A model generated the notes under the pieces. That model saw nothing but the letters and a program-made list of their open reading frames with translations. It had not been told where the DNA came from and ran no database searches. Below, in pieces: positions 41,129 through 50,583 of a stretch of 64,000 bases of DNA. A program made the translations under genes and the position numbers. This DNA comes from Pseudomonas caricapapayae (lineage in GTDB: Bacteria > Pseudomonadota > Gammaproteobacteria > Pseudomonadales > Pseudomonadaceae). The stretch lies in the NCBI RefSeq assembly GCF_001400735.1, contig NZ_LJPW01000117.1, positions 1-64,000 of the forward strand, given 5' to 3'. The stretch's first letter is position 1; every line of letters starts with the position of its first letter.

Positions 41129-42115
41129 TTATTTTTCCTCTTTGGCGTCTACCCAGCCGCGAACCCGGCGAAATAGCTGCTCCTGTTCGGTCTCTTCGTT
41201 GCCAACAATGTTGATCAGCGCAATCTGCATGAAACCTGGCCCCTTGGTGCGTTTGCTGGCCTGCAAGCGTGCCTTGGCCGCCTGGTCCGGCGAGTTCTTG
41301 TAGATGAAGTCGGCTGTCTTGATTTTCAGCCTGGGCACCATGTCCAGCAGCGAGGGCGCAGCATTGACAGGCTCGCGCGCAGCAAGCATTACCAGCTTCT
41401 GCACAGCAGGCGATGTGCGCTCATTGAGGAATCTGGCTGCCCAGTACGCGCCGCTGCTATGGCCGATCAACACAATGCTGCGGGCCTTGTTTTGCTGCGC
41501 AAAGCTGACGGCACTTTCGATCCGGGCGAAGATGCGCTCGGCCTGAGCCTTGTCGAGTTCCTCGTCGGCGGCTGCCTTTGCGGTGGCGGCAGCGGCCTGG
41601 GCCTCGGCTTCAGCTGCCGGGTCCTGGGCTTTCGCGGTGGTGTCCTTGGTGGCCTCGTTGGGTTTGGTGGCATTTGCATCGGCTGGAGCGGCGTCCGGCT
41701 CGCGTGCCACCAGCGTACTGTCGACCGGATCCGGCATGGTGATGCTCAGGCTAGACCAGCCGACATCAGGAAACTTGCGGCGCAGCGGGCCAACGGCGTC
41801 CGGCCAGTCCGGCGACTCGGCGTCACCGGGCACGATGATGACTGCGCCCTGAGGCGTGTCACTGTTCGCCGGCTTCCAGAGCGCAAGGAAATTTTCGTCG
41901 CCGGCCTGAAGTTGCTGCTGATCCTCACGAGGCAATTGGCGCTCGAGCGCTATGGCGTCTTCCTGCGAGCGGCTGAGCAATGGTGCGCGCTCGACCGGTG
42001 TTTCGGCAGCGGCGTCCTTGGCCGGGACCGGGTCGGCTGCCAGAGCAGGCAGCGTGCAAGGCAGCATCAATGACAGAAACAATGCAGGAAACGTTGCGCG
42101 AAAGGTGTAGGACAT
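41129..42115 (-). CDS. DUF3530 family alpha/beta-hydrolase-like exported protein
   Basis: A 328-residue protein starting at the ATG at 42115 rather than the TTG four codons upstream. A signal peptide ends near PALAADP. An alanine-rich low-complexity insert lies around residues 145-195. The hydrolase fold is recognisable from GAVIIVPGDAESPDWP and the nucleophile elbow IGHSSGAYWAA (Gly-His-Ser-Ser-Gly). Function is unknown; probably periplasmic. Confidence 0.8.
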   Translation of the reverse strand: MSYTFRATFPALFLSLMLPCTLPALAADPVPAKDAAAETPVERAPLLSRSQEDAIALERQLPREDQQQLQAGDENFLALWKPANSDTPQGAVIIVPGDAESPDWPDAVGPLRRKFPDVGWSSLSITMPDPVDSTLVAREPDAAPADANATKPNEATKDTTAKAQDPAAEAEAQAAAATAKAAADEELDKAQAERIFARIESAVSFAQQNKARSIVLIGHSSGAYWAARFLNERTSPAVQKLVMLAAREPVNAAPSLLDMVPRLKIKTADFIYKNSPDQAAKARLQASKRTKGPGFMQIALINIVGNEETEQEQLFRRVRGWVDAKEEK

Positions 42116-42229
42116 CGGATATTCCAAGCCAGAAACTATCCCGGCAGCCTAATGGGTTGATCGGCTTTTGTCAGGCCTGAGCCTGCGCGGCTCATGGCCG
42201 TCATACGAACACACGAGAGCGACACATTG

Positions 42230-44242
42230 ATGATTGGTCTTCTGCGCAGCGGGTTTATCGGCTGCCTGGCGTTGCTCTTGATGGTTCAGATGGCGAACGT
42301 GCAGGCTGACGTGCCGGAAACGTCTGCAACGGCACCGTTGAGTTCAGCACAGCGTAGCTGGCTCGGCCAGCACGGTCCGCTGCGGGTTGGTCTGGTATTG
42401 CGTGCGCCTTACGCCCAGTTCGATCAACGCTTGCAGCAGCTGTCGGGTGCCAATGTCGACCTGATGAATGCGCTGGCGGCGGCGCTGCCGGTCGAATTGT
42501 TGTGGCGAAACTTTCCCGACCAGGCCGCGCTTGAGAAAGCTTTGGCCAATGGTGAGATCGATGTCGCCCCAGGCCTGATGCAGACCCCTGCGGGGCTGCG
42601 CTTGTGGCTGTTTTCCGATCCGTATCTGCGTGTTTCGCAACTGTTGATCGGCGAGCGTGACGGCGGCACCACCGTGGACCTGGAGAAGCTCGACAGCCTT
42701 TCCCGCATTGCAGTGCGTATGCCAGGCTCTGCCGCCGATTACCTGCGCAGCAATTTTCCGCACCTGAACCTTCAAGGGGTGCCGCTGGAGCGTCAGGCGC
42801 TGCAATTGTTGCTCAGTCAGCAGGCACGTTATGCCGTGGTCGATGAGGCGCAGCTCAGCCGTCTGCTCCGCGAGCCGGAGTTTGCCGGGTTGGCGGTAGT
42901 AGGGGATATCGGGCTGCCACAATTGTTACGGGTGGCTTCACGCCGCGACATGCCCGAGCTGGCCGACATCATCAGCGAAGCGTTGCGGGTGATTCCGGCC
43001 AAGGAACTGGAACAACTGCACGCACGCTGGATGCCGTTGACCCCTTCGCATTTCATCGAGTCGACCAAGCTCTGGAAAAACCTGTGCATTCTGCTGCTGG
43101 TGATGCTGCTGGCCTGTTTTGCCATCGTGGTCTGGCAGCGTCGTCAGCAGCAGGCGCTGGAGCGAGAGCTGCTCTCTGCGCGTGAAGCACTCGCCCTTCG
43201 TGTCGAAGGCGAGGAAGCGCTGCGCCTGGCGCAATTTTCCATCGACCAGAGCACCGTGGGCATCCTCTGGGTCAATTGGGACAGCCGGGTGCGCTATGCC
43301 AACCGCGCAGCGGAATTCATGCTGGGCTATGCGCCGGGGCACGTGGTAGAGCGGCCGCTGATCGATTTCGAGCCCGGTCTGCACATGGATCGCTGGCTCA
43401 ACCTGTGGAAGAACGCGCGTACTCGCGAAGACAGCCCGCAAGTGTTCGAGACCCATTGCCTGCGCGCCGATGGCAGCCTGCTGCCTGCCGATGTCTCGTT
43501 GAGCTTCCTGCGCTTCCGAGAGGCGGAATACCTGGTGGTGTTTCTCAGTGATGCCAGCGAGCGCCGCCGCGCACATGATCAGTTACGTGAACTGTCCGCG
43601 CACCTGGAAAGCGTGCGTGAGGAAGAGAAGGCGCGTATTGCCCGTGAGGTTCATGACGAACTGGGGCAGATGCTGACCGTACTCAAGCTGGAAACCTCGA
43701 TGTGCGAACTGGCCTATGCCGACCTGGACCCCGGCCTGAGTGAGCGGCTGGACAGTATGAAGCGCCTCATCGCGCAGTTGTTTCAACTGGTGCGTGATGT
43801 GGCCACTGCATTGCGGCCGCCGATTCTCGACGCGGGCATCGCGTCGGCCATCGAGTGGCAGGCGCGCCGTTTCGAGGCGCGCACGCAGATCCCTTGTCTG
43901 GTGCAGGTGCCGGATAATCTCCCGGCACTCAGTGACGCCAGGGCCACTGGCATGTTCCGGATTCTTCAGGAGGCGTTGACCAACGTGATGCGCCACGCAC
44001 AAGCGCATACCGTAGAGATCAGCCTGACGTTGCAGGATGGCGTGATGTGCATGAGTATCGCCGATGACGGGCAGGGGTTTTCCATCGAGTCGGGCAGGGC
44101 GGTTTCATTCGGTCTGGTAGGGATGCGTGAGCGGGTGCTGATGCTCGGTGGCAGACTTGAGCTGGACAGTGAGGTGGGTGAAGGCACAACCTTGCGCGCC
44201 TATATCCCGTTGGACCCCGTCGCACAGGAGCGAAGACAGTGA
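42230..44242 (+). CDS. Sensor histidine kinase with periplasmic solute-binding domain
   Basis: About 670 residues. The ATG at 42230 gives a clean signal peptide; an ATG 12 codons upstream (42194) is an alternative. Layout: periplasmic SBP_bac_3-type domain (about 45-265), one transmembrane helix (CILLLVMLLACFAIVVW), a PAS domain (about 330-450), a NarX/DegS-type dimerisation and phosphoacceptor segment with His in IAREVHDELGQ, and a HATPase domain (IADDGQGFS, GLVGMRERVLMLGG). It probably senses a small amino-acid-like ligand in the periplasm and passes phosphate to the next gene's product. Regulation of the downstream polyamine-type ABC importer is a reasonable guess from position only. Confidence 0.88.
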   Translation: MIGLLRSGFIGCLALLLMVQMANVQADVPETSATAPLSSAQRSWLGQHGPLRVGLVLRAPYAQFDQRLQQLSGANVDLMNALAAALPVELLWRNFPDQAALEKALANGEIDVAPGLMQTPAGLRLWLFSDPYLRVSQLLIGERDGGTTVDLEKLDSLSRIAVRMPGSAADYLRSNFPHLNLQGVPLERQALQLLLSQQARYAVVDEAQLSRLLREPEFAGLAVVGDIGLPQLLRVASRRDMPELADIISEALRVIPAKELEQLHARWMPLTPSHFIESTKLWKNLCILLLVMLLACFAIVVWQRRQQQALERELLSAREALALRVEGEEALRLAQFSIDQSTVGILWVNWDSRVRYANRAAEFMLGYAPGHVVERPLIDFEPGLHMDRWLNLWKNARTREDSPQVFETHCLRADGSLLPADVSLSFLRFREAEYLVVFLSDASERRRAHDQLRELSAHLESVREEEKARIAREVHDELGQMLTVLKLETSMCELAYADLDPGLSERLDSMKRLIAQLFQLVRDVATALRPPILDAGIASAIEWQARRFEARTQIPCLVQVPDNLPALSDARATGMFRILQEALTNVMRHAQAHTVEISLTLQDGVMCMSIADDGQGFSIESGRAVSFGLVGMRERVLMLGGRLELDSEVGEGTTLRAYIPLDPVAQERRQ

Positions 44243-44868
44243 TTCGTGTTTTGGTAGCCGAAGACCACACCATCGTGCGTGAAGGGATCAAACAACTGAT
44301 CGCCCTGGCCAGGGATCTGCAGGTGGTGGGCGAGGCCAGCAACGGCGAGCAGTTACTCGAAACCTTGCGCCACGTGCCCTGCGAAGTGGTGTTGCTGGAC
44401 ATCTCGATGCCCGGCGTCAATGGTCTTGAGGCGATTCCGCGGATTCGCGCATTGGCCAATCCACCGGCCATTCTGGTGCTGTCGATGCACAACGAAGCGC
44501 AAATGGCGGCACGTGCGCTGAAAGTCGGCGCGGCGGGCTACGCGACCAAGGACAGTGATCCTGCGCTGCTGCTGACGGCGATCCGTCGGGTGGCGGCGGG
44601 CGGGCGCTATATCGATCCGGACCTGGCCGACCGCATGGTCTTTGAAGTGGGCCTCACTGATAGCCGGCCTTTGCATTCTTTATTGTCGGAACGCGAGTTT
44701 TCGGTATTCGAGCGTCTGGCCCAGGGTGCCAACGTCAACGACATCGCCCAGCAACTGGCCTTGAGCAGCAAGACCATCAGCACCCACAAGGCGCGGCTGA
44801 TGCAGAAAATGAAGCTCAACTCGCTGGCCGATCTCGTCAAATACGCGATGGAGCACAAGCTGCTCTGA
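44239..44868 (+). CDS. NarL/FixJ family response regulator, GTG start
   Basis: A 209-residue regulator starting at GTG 44239, four bases inside the kinase gene, preceded by AGGAG. The receiver domain has the phosphoacceptor Asp in VVLLDISMPGVNG near residue 54 and Lys in GYATKDSD near 104; the LuxR-type helix-turn-helix is LSEREFSVFERLAQGANVNDI and following (about 145-205). Partner of the preceding sensor kinase. Confidence 0.93.
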   Translation: MIRVLVAEDHTIVREGIKQLIALARDLQVVGEASNGEQLLETLRHVPCEVVLLDISMPGVNGLEAIPRIRALANPPAILVLSMHNEAQMAARALKVGAAGYATKDSDPALLLTAIRRVAAGGRYIDPDLADRMVFEVGLTDSRPLHSLLSEREFSVFERLAQGANVNDIAQQLALSSKTISTHKARLMQKMKLNSLADLVKYAMEHKLL

Positions 44869-44910
44869 GTCTGAAAACGACACTCTGCTCATCACTATCG
44901 TGCAACGCTC

Positions 44911-45130
44911 CGCTTGTCCGCGAAGACAGTATTCAAACGATGCTCTTTCGGTGAACGCACCAGCCCTTTCGCGGACAAGTCCGCTCCCACACCCTGCGCT
45001 GGAACGCTCATCGTTGTACACAAGTCTGCCTTTGATTCTGGCCGGAGGCCGTGGGAGCGAACTTGTTCGCGAATGGGCCGGTGTAAGCGCCGGAATGCAT
45101 CGTCTGAAATACCGTCTTCGCGGACAAGCG
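44911..45130. repeat. REPIN-like pair: two 80-base extragenic repeats in inverted orientation
   Basis: Unit one (44911-44990, plus) starts CGCTTGTCCGCGAAGAC and ends CGGACAAGTCCGCTCCCAC. Unit two (45051-45130) read on the minus strand has the same start and ends CGAACAAGTTCGCTCCCAC; both are 80 bases and closely similar, separated by 60 bases. This is the structure of a mobile REP doublet moved by a RAYT transposase acting in trans; no transposase gene is nearby. The rest of the 520-base gap (44869-45389) contains a terminator and the importer promoter. Confidence 0.82.
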
Positions 45131-45158
45131 AAGCGTCGCCCGGTCCGCTCCCACGCCC

Positions 45159-45188
45159 TTCGGGCAGAAGCCCGAAACCTCTTTTTTT
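45159..45188 (+). terminator. Intrinsic terminator upstream of the ABC importer operon
   Basis: TTCGGGC-AGAA-GCCCGAA, a perfect seven-base stem with a tetraloop, followed within six bases by seven T. It would stop rightward transcription coming from the two-component genes 290 bases upstream, insulating the importer operon. Confidence 0.75.
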
Positions 45189-45389
45189 GCGCTCGTCAGG
45201 ACTTGTGTATCACGCTGAGCGCTGGAACGATCAGACGTCGCCGACGTGCTCAATCGCGCCATCTCTGTAGGGCAATCCCTACCCCCAGCCTTCCACCTCG
45301 CCTAGGCGATTCTCTCCCGGCCCCCGATTTGCGTGGCATACGGGCTGCTCTAGGCTTGAGCCCACGCAGACAAAACAAAGGTGTGGGTA

Positions 45390-46514
45390 ATGAGCGACGT
45401 CGATACAAGCGCTGGAGCAAGTGATGTTCTGGTCAGCTTTCGTGGTGTGCAGAAGAGCTACGACGGCGAAGCACTGATCGTCAAAGACCTCAACCTGGAT
45501 ATTCGCAAAGGTGAGTTCCTGACCTTGCTCGGACCCTCGGGCTCCGGCAAGACCACCAGTCTGATGATGCTGGCCGGTTTCGAAACCCCGACTGCCGGCG
45601 AGATCCTGCTCGGTGGTCGCGCCATCAACAATGTGCCGCCGCACAAGCGTGACATTGGCATGGTGTTCCAGAACTACGCATTGTTTCCGCACATGACGGT
45701 GGCCGAGAACCTCGCATTCCCCCTGTCAGTGCGGGGCATGAGCAAGACCGATGTCGGCGAGAAAGTGAAAAAGGCGCTCGGCATGGTCCAGCTGGACACG
45801 TTTGCGCATCGCTACCCGGCGCAGTTGTCCGGTGGTCAGCAGCAACGTGTTGCCCTGGCCCGTGCGCTGGTATTCGAACCGCAACTGGTGCTGATGGACG
45901 AGCCGCTCGGCGCGCTCGACAAGCAACTGCGCGAGCACATGCAGATGGAGATCAAGCACCTGCACCAGCGTCTGGGTGTAACGGTGGTCTACGTGACCCA
46001 CGATCAGGGCGAAGCCCTGACCATGTCCGACCGGGTAGCCGTTTTCCATCAGGGCGAGATCCAGCAAATCGCGCCGCCACGCAGCCTGTACGAGGAGCCG
46101 AAGAACACGTTTGTGGCCAATTTCATTGGTGAAAACAACCGTCTCAACGGGCGTCTGGTCAGTCAGGACGGCGACCGCTGTGTCGTCGAACTCGAACGGG
46201 GCGAGAAAGTACATGCGCTGGCGATCAACGTCGGCCAGCCTGGCGGTCCGGTGACCCTGTCGATCCGCCCCGAGCGCATCAGTCTCAACGGTCGCAGCGA
46301 GAGCTGTGCAAACCGTTTTTCCGGTCGTGTTGCCGAGTTTATCTACTTGGGCGACCACGTTCGCGTGCGTCTGGAGGTAGCAGGCAAAAACGACTTCTTC
46401 GTCAAACAGCCGATTGCCGAACTGGACCCTGGCCTGAGCGTGGGCGACGTGGTGCCCATCGGCTGGCAAGTCGAGCACGTTCGTGCGCTCGACCCCTTGC
46501 AGCAAGTGCATTGA
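45390..46514 (+). CDS. Polyamine-type ABC transporter ATP-binding protein (PotA-like)
   Basis: A 374-residue ATPase starting at ATG 45390, with AAAGGTG upstream. Walker A GPSGSGKTT, Q-loop FQNYALFPHM, signature LSGGQQQRVALARAL and Walker B LVLMDEPLGALD are complete, followed by a TOBE domain (about 280-365) typical of spermidine/putrescine and iron importers. It powers the importer formed with the next three genes. Confidence 0.93.
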   Translation: MSDVDTSAGASDVLVSFRGVQKSYDGEALIVKDLNLDIRKGEFLTLLGPSGSGKTTSLMMLAGFETPTAGEILLGGRAINNVPPHKRDIGMVFQNYALFPHMTVAENLAFPLSVRGMSKTDVGEKVKKALGMVQLDTFAHRYPAQLSGGQQQRVALARALVFEPQLVLMDEPLGALDKQLREHMQMEIKHLHQRLGVTVVYVTHDQGEALTMSDRVAVFHQGEIQQIAPPRSLYEEPKNTFVANFIGENNRLNGRLVSQDGDRCVVELERGEKVHALAINVGQPGGPVTLSIRPERISLNGRSESCANRFSGRVAEFIYLGDHVRVRLEVAGKNDFFVKQPIAELDPGLSVGDVVPIGWQVEHVRALDPLQQVH

Positions 46515-46596
46515 TCTACCAAAAAAAGCAATAACAGAGGCGACCTGATCGCCCATCCCAATCGCTTACCAACACTGCTCGTGGAGAAAAGAACAT

Positions 46597-47631
46597 ATGT
46601 TGAAATCTTTGAAGTTCACCGCCATCACTTTGGGCATGATGTGCGCGGCGCAAGCCATGGCCGCGACCGATCTGACTGTGATTTCCTTTGGCGGTGCCAA
46701 CAAGGCCGCCCAGGAGAAAGCTTTCTACGCGCCGTGGGAAAAGGCCGGCAAAGGCAAGATCATCGCCGGTGAGTACAACGGTGAGATGGCCAAGGTCAAA
46801 ACCATGGTCGACACCAAAAGCGTTTCCTGGGACCTGGTAGAAGTGGAGTCGCCTGAGCTTGCCCGCGGCTGCGACGAAGACATGTTTGAAGAACTGGACC
46901 CGAAGGCGCTGGGCAATGCCGCTGACTTCGTGCCTGGTGCAATCACCAATTGCGGCGCGGGCTTCTTTGTCTGGTCGACGGTGCTGGCCTATAACGCCGA
47001 CAAGGTCGCCACCGCGCCGAACGGCTGGGCGGATTTCTGGGACACCAAGAAATTCCCTGGCAAGCGTGGCCTGCGCAAAGGTGCCAAATACACTCTGGAA
47101 TTCGCTCTGATGGCCGACGGCGTAGCGCCCAAGGACGTTTACACAGTGCTGGCCAGCAAAGATGGCCAGGACCGCGCGTTCAAGAAGCTCGATGAGCTCA
47201 AGCCAAACATTCAATGGTGGGAAGCGGGCGCACAGCCGCCGCAATACCTCGCGTCCGGCGACGTGGTGATGAGCTCTGCCTATAACGGTCGGATCGCCGC
47301 CGTGCAGAAAGAAAGCAACCTCAAAGTGGTGTGGACCGGCGGCGTGTATGACTTCGACGCATGGGCCATTCCAAAGGGTTCGAAAAACGCAGAAGCGGCG
47401 AAGAAATTCATCGCCTATATGCTGGAACCCGAGCAGCAGAAGATCTACTCGCAGAACATTGCCTACGGCCCGGCCAACACTCAGGCGGTCAAGCTGCTGG
47501 ACAAGGAGACCCTGCAGAACATGCCGACCACACCTGAGAACATCAAGGATCAGGTACAGATGAATGTGGCGTTCTGGGCCGACAACGGCGAATCCCTCGA
47601 GCAGCGTTTCACTGCCTGGGCTGCCAAGTAA
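46597..47631 (+). CDS. ABC transporter periplasmic substrate-binding protein (polyamine type, PotD-like)
   Basis: A 344-residue periplasmic protein with a signal peptide (MLKSLKFTAITLGMMCAAQAMA, cut before ATD) and the extracellular solute-binding family 1 fold. Segments LTVISFGGANKAAQEKAF and YNADKVATAPNGWADFWD are typical of the spermidine/putrescine group. The exact ligand is unknown. It is followed by a strong hairpin that could stabilise its mRNA relative to the permeases. Confidence 0.9.
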   Translation: MLKSLKFTAITLGMMCAAQAMAATDLTVISFGGANKAAQEKAFYAPWEKAGKGKIIAGEYNGEMAKVKTMVDTKSVSWDLVEVESPELARGCDEDMFEELDPKALGNAADFVPGAITNCGAGFFVWSTVLAYNADKVATAPNGWADFWDTKKFPGKRGLRKGAKYTLEFALMADGVAPKDVYTVLASKDGQDRAFKKLDELKPNIQWWEAGAQPPQYLASGDVVMSSAYNGRIAAVQKESNLKVVWTGGVYDFDAWAIPKGSKNAEAAKKFIAYMLEPEQQKIYSQNIAYGPANTQAVKLLDKETLQNMPTTPENIKDQVQMNVAFWADNGESLEQRFTAWAAK

Positions 47632-47654
47632 TCAGGCTGCATCGCGTCAGATCC

Positions 47655-47681
47655 GGGCGTTCCCTGTTCTAGGGAACGCCC
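47655..47681 (+). promoter_or_regulatory. Intercistronic mRNA hairpin after the binding-protein gene
   Basis: GGGCGTTCCCT and AGGGAACGCCC make a perfect 11-base stem with a five-base loop in the 77-base gap between the binding protein and the first permease. There is no T run, so it is better read as a 3'-end stabiliser or partial terminator than as a full terminator. Confidence 0.72.
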
Positions 47682-47708
47682 TCTCGTTGAAAGATTCCGG
47701 AGTTCGCT

Positions 47709-48956
47709 ATGGCCATCGCCGTGCCCTTGACTGAAGGCGCCAGCCCTAACTTGAAGCAACGTCTCGCTCGCGCCGAACGGGTCAATCGCTGGAAGGCTCA
47801 GGCATTGATCGCTCCGCTGGTGATTTTCCTGCTGTTGGTGTTTCTGGTGCCGATCGCTGCGTTGCTCTACAAAAGTGTCGACAACCCTGAAGTGGTGGCT
47901 GCGCTGCCCGGCACTGTGGTCGAAGTGCAAAAGTGGGATGGTAAAGGGCTGCCGCCCGAGTCGGTCTACAAGGCGTTGAGCCTGGACCTGGCCGAAACGC
48001 GCAAGAATTCCACGCTGGGCGATTTGTCCAAGCGTCTGAACATAGAACTGGCCGGCTATCGCAGCCTGTTGAGCAAGACCGCGCGCGCGCTGCCGTTCAA
48101 GACTGAACCGGCCTCTTATAAAGAAGCGCTCGAAGCACTGGACGAACGTTGGGGCGACCCGGCCTATTGGCAGGCGGTGCGCCGCAATACCAGCAGTATT
48201 ACGCCTTATTACCTGCTGGCGGCGGTGGACCACCGCATCGATGATCTGGGGGAAGTTGCCCCGGCGACCCCGGATCAGGCGATCTATCTCGATATCTTCG
48301 CCCGTACCTTCTGGATGGGCCTGGTGATTACCGCCATCTGCCTGGTACTGGCCTATCCGCTGGCTTATCTGCTGGCCAGCCTGCCTGCGCGGCAGAGCAA
48401 CCTGCTGATGATTCTGGTGCTATTGCCGTTCTGGACCTCGATTCTGGTGCGCGTTGCCGCCTGGATCGTGTTGTTGCAGTCGAGTGGCCTGATCAATAGC
48501 GCGTTGCTGGCAATGGGCATCATCGACAAGCCTCTGGAACTGGTCTTCAACCGGGTGGGTGTGTACATCTCGATGGTGCACATCATGCTGCCGTTCATGA
48601 TTCTGCCGATCTACAGCGTGATGAAGAACATCTCCCCGACTTACATGCGTGCCGCCATTTCGCTGGGCTGCCATCCGTTTACCAGTTTCTGGCGCGTGTA
48701 TTTCCCGCAGACCTATGCCGGGATCGGCGCCGGCTGTCTGCTGGTGTTCATTCTGTCGATCGGCTACTACATTACCCCGGCTTTGCTGGGCAGCCCGAAC
48801 GATCAGATGGTCAGCTATTTCGTCGCCTTCTACACCAACACCAGCATCAACTGGGGCATGGCTACAGCGCTCGGCGGGCTTCTGCTATTGGCGACCATTG
48901 TGCTGTACCTGATTTATAGCTGGCTGGTCGGCGCCAGCCGCCTGCGCCTGAGCTGA
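47709..48956 (+). CDS. ABC transporter permease (PotB-like, with large periplasmic insertion)
   Basis: A 415-residue permease. The first membrane helix (ALIAPLVIFLLLVFLVPIAALLY) is followed by about 130 hydrophilic residues, an insertion longer than in E. coli PotB, then five helices with the binding-protein-dependent transport EAA-type loop MRAAISLGCHPFTSFWRVYFP near residue 315. Pairs with the next gene to form the translocation channel. Confidence 0.91.
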   Translation: MAIAVPLTEGASPNLKQRLARAERVNRWKAQALIAPLVIFLLLVFLVPIAALLYKSVDNPEVVAALPGTVVEVQKWDGKGLPPESVYKALSLDLAETRKNSTLGDLSKRLNIELAGYRSLLSKTARALPFKTEPASYKEALEALDERWGDPAYWQAVRRNTSSITPYYLLAAVDHRIDDLGEVAPATPDQAIYLDIFARTFWMGLVITAICLVLAYPLAYLLASLPARQSNLLMILVLLPFWTSILVRVAAWIVLLQSSGLINSALLAMGIIDKPLELVFNRVGVYISMVHIMLPFMILPIYSVMKNISPTYMRAAISLGCHPFTSFWRVYFPQTYAGIGAGCLLVFILSIGYYITPALLGSPNDQMVSYFVAFYTNTSINWGMATALGGLLLLATIVLYLIYSWLVGASRLRLS

Positions 48957-48967
48957 GGAGTGTCACC

Positions 48968-49789
48968 ATGTTGAACCCCTACACGTCGCCGATCGAACGC
49001 ATCTGGTATTACGCCTTGCGCATTATCTGTGCGCTGGTGCTGCTCTTTCTTGTGCTGCCGGTGCTGGTCATCGTGCCGCTTTCATTCAATTCCGGGAGTT
49101 TTCTGGTCTATCCGCTGCAAGGCTTCTCTTTGCAGTGGTATCAGGACTTCTTCAACTCCGCAGAGTGGATGCGCGCTCTGAAGAACAGCATGATCGTCGC
49201 CCCCGCCGCGACGCTTCTGGCGATGGGGTTCGGCACGCTGGCGGCAATTGGTCTGACCCGTGGCGATTTCCCTGGCAAGGCGCTGGTCATGGCGCTGGTG
49301 ATTTCGCCGATGGTGGTGCCGGTGGTCATTGTCGGTGTTGCCAGTTACCTGTTTTTCGCGCCACTGGGCCTGGGCAATAGCTACACCTCGCTGATTCTGG
49401 TCCATGCGGTGCTGGGTGTGCCGTTCGTGATCATTACCGTGTCGGCGACTTTGCAGGGTTTCAATCACAATCTAGTGCGCGCTGCTGCGAGCCTTGGTGC
49501 TTCGCCACTGACTGCGTTCCGGCGCGTGACCCTGCCATTGATTGCGCCGGGTGTTATTTCCGGTGCACTGTTCGCCTTCGCAACCTCGTTCGACGAAGTG
49601 GTGGTCACGCTGTTCCTCGCCGGACCGGAGCAGGCGACCTTGCCACGGCAGATGTTCAGCGGTATTCGCGAAAACCTCAGCCCGACCATCGCCGCCGCTG
49701 CGACGTTGTTGATCGGCTTCTCGGTGCTGCTGCTGTTGGTGCTCGAATGGCTGAGGGGGCGTAGCGAAAAACTGAGAACGGGGCACTGA
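48968..49789 (+). CDS. ABC transporter permease (PotC-like)
   Basis: A 273-residue permease with six predicted helices and the EAA loop VRAAASLGASPLTAFRRVTLP near residue 180, which docks on the ATPase. It starts 11 bases after the first permease, with GAGGAG just upstream. Last gene of the importer operon. Confidence 0.92.
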   Translation: MLNPYTSPIERIWYYALRIICALVLLFLVLPVLVIVPLSFNSGSFLVYPLQGFSLQWYQDFFNSAEWMRALKNSMIVAPAATLLAMGFGTLAAIGLTRGDFPGKALVMALVISPMVVPVVIVGVASYLFFAPLGLGNSYTSLILVHAVLGVPFVIITVSATLQGFNHNLVRAAASLGASPLTAFRRVTLPLIAPGVISGALFAFATSFDEVVVTLFLAGPEQATLPRQMFSGIRENLSPTIAAAATLLIGFSVLLLLVLEWLRGRSEKLRTGH

Positions 49790-49797
49790 CGTGCAGT

Positions 49798-49834
49798 GGC
49801 AAGCCGCAAGCCTTATGGTTTGCTCTGGCTTGCC
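49798..49834 (+). repeat. Extragenic palindrome after the importer operon
   Basis: GGCAAGCC (49798-49805) and GGCTTGCC (49827-49834) pair perfectly, with a nested GCAA/TTGC inside. It resembles the pseudomonad element built on CAAGC and GCTTG and may act as the operon's terminator. Confidence 0.55.
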
Positions 49835-49908
49835 GCTCATAGCTTAACGCTCCAGGCGAAGCTTGGCGTACAATCCGCGCACCGTGATTCTGCTCAAACA
49901 GGTGCGTC

Positions 49909-50583
49909 ATGCAGCCCTTCGTTATTGCCCCATCGATTCTTTCCGCTGACTTCGCCCGTCTGGGTGAGGAAGTCGACAATGTGCTGTCTTGCGGCGCTGA
50001 CTTCGTCCACTTCGATGTCATGGACAATCATTACGTCCCGAACCTGACCATTGGTCCGATGGTCTGCAGCGCCCTGCGTAAATATGGCGTGACTGCACCG
50101 ATCGACGTGCACCTGATGGTCAGCCCGGTGGATCGCATCATCGGTGATTTCATCGAGGCCGGTGCCACCTACATCACCTTCCACCCGGAAGCGACCCAGC
50201 ACATTGATCGCTCATTGCAACTGATCCGTGAAGGCGGCTGCAAGGCGGGCCTGGTATTCAATCCGGCCACTCCGTTGAACCTGCTGGAGTACGTCATGGA
50301 CAAGGTCGACATGATCCTGCTCATGAGCGTCAACCCGGGTTTTGGCGGGCAGAAGTTCATTCCCGGAACACTTAACAAACTGCGCGAGGCACGTGCGCTG
50401 ATCGATGCCTCCGGACGCGACATCCGCCTGGAAATCGACGGCGGCGTGAACGTCAACAATATTCGCGAAATTGCAGCGGCAGGTGCCGACACCTTCGTTG
50501 CCGGTTCGGCCATTTTCAACGCGCCGGACTACCGGGAAGTGATCGAAAAAATGCGTACAGAACTGGCGTCATCCCGCGCATGA
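49909..50583 (+). CDS. rpe: Ribulose-phosphate 3-epimerase
   Basis: A 224-residue TIM-barrel enzyme with the metal and catalytic residues in [24 protein letters not shown] and [14 protein letters not shown], and the phosphate loop near EIDGGVN. Interconverts ribulose 5-phosphate and xylulose 5-phosphate in the pentose phosphate pathway. Overlaps gph by four bases. Confidence 0.97.
   Translation: MQPFVIAPSILSADFARLGEEVDNVLSCGADFVHFDVMDNHYVPNLTIGPMVCSALRKYGVTAPIDVHLMVSPVDRIIGDFIEAGATYITFHPEATQHIDRSLQLIREGGCKAGLVFNPATPLNLLEYVMDKVDMILLMSVNPGFGGQKFIPGTLNKLREARALIDASGRDIRLEIDGGVNVNNIREIAAAGADTFVAGSAIFNAPDYREVIEKMRTELASSRA

Noticed and set aside
44911..45130. CRISPR array or insertion sequence in the 44.9-45.1 kb repeat region
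   Set aside because: Only two repeat units, in opposite orientation, without spacers or a transposase gene; a REPIN fits.
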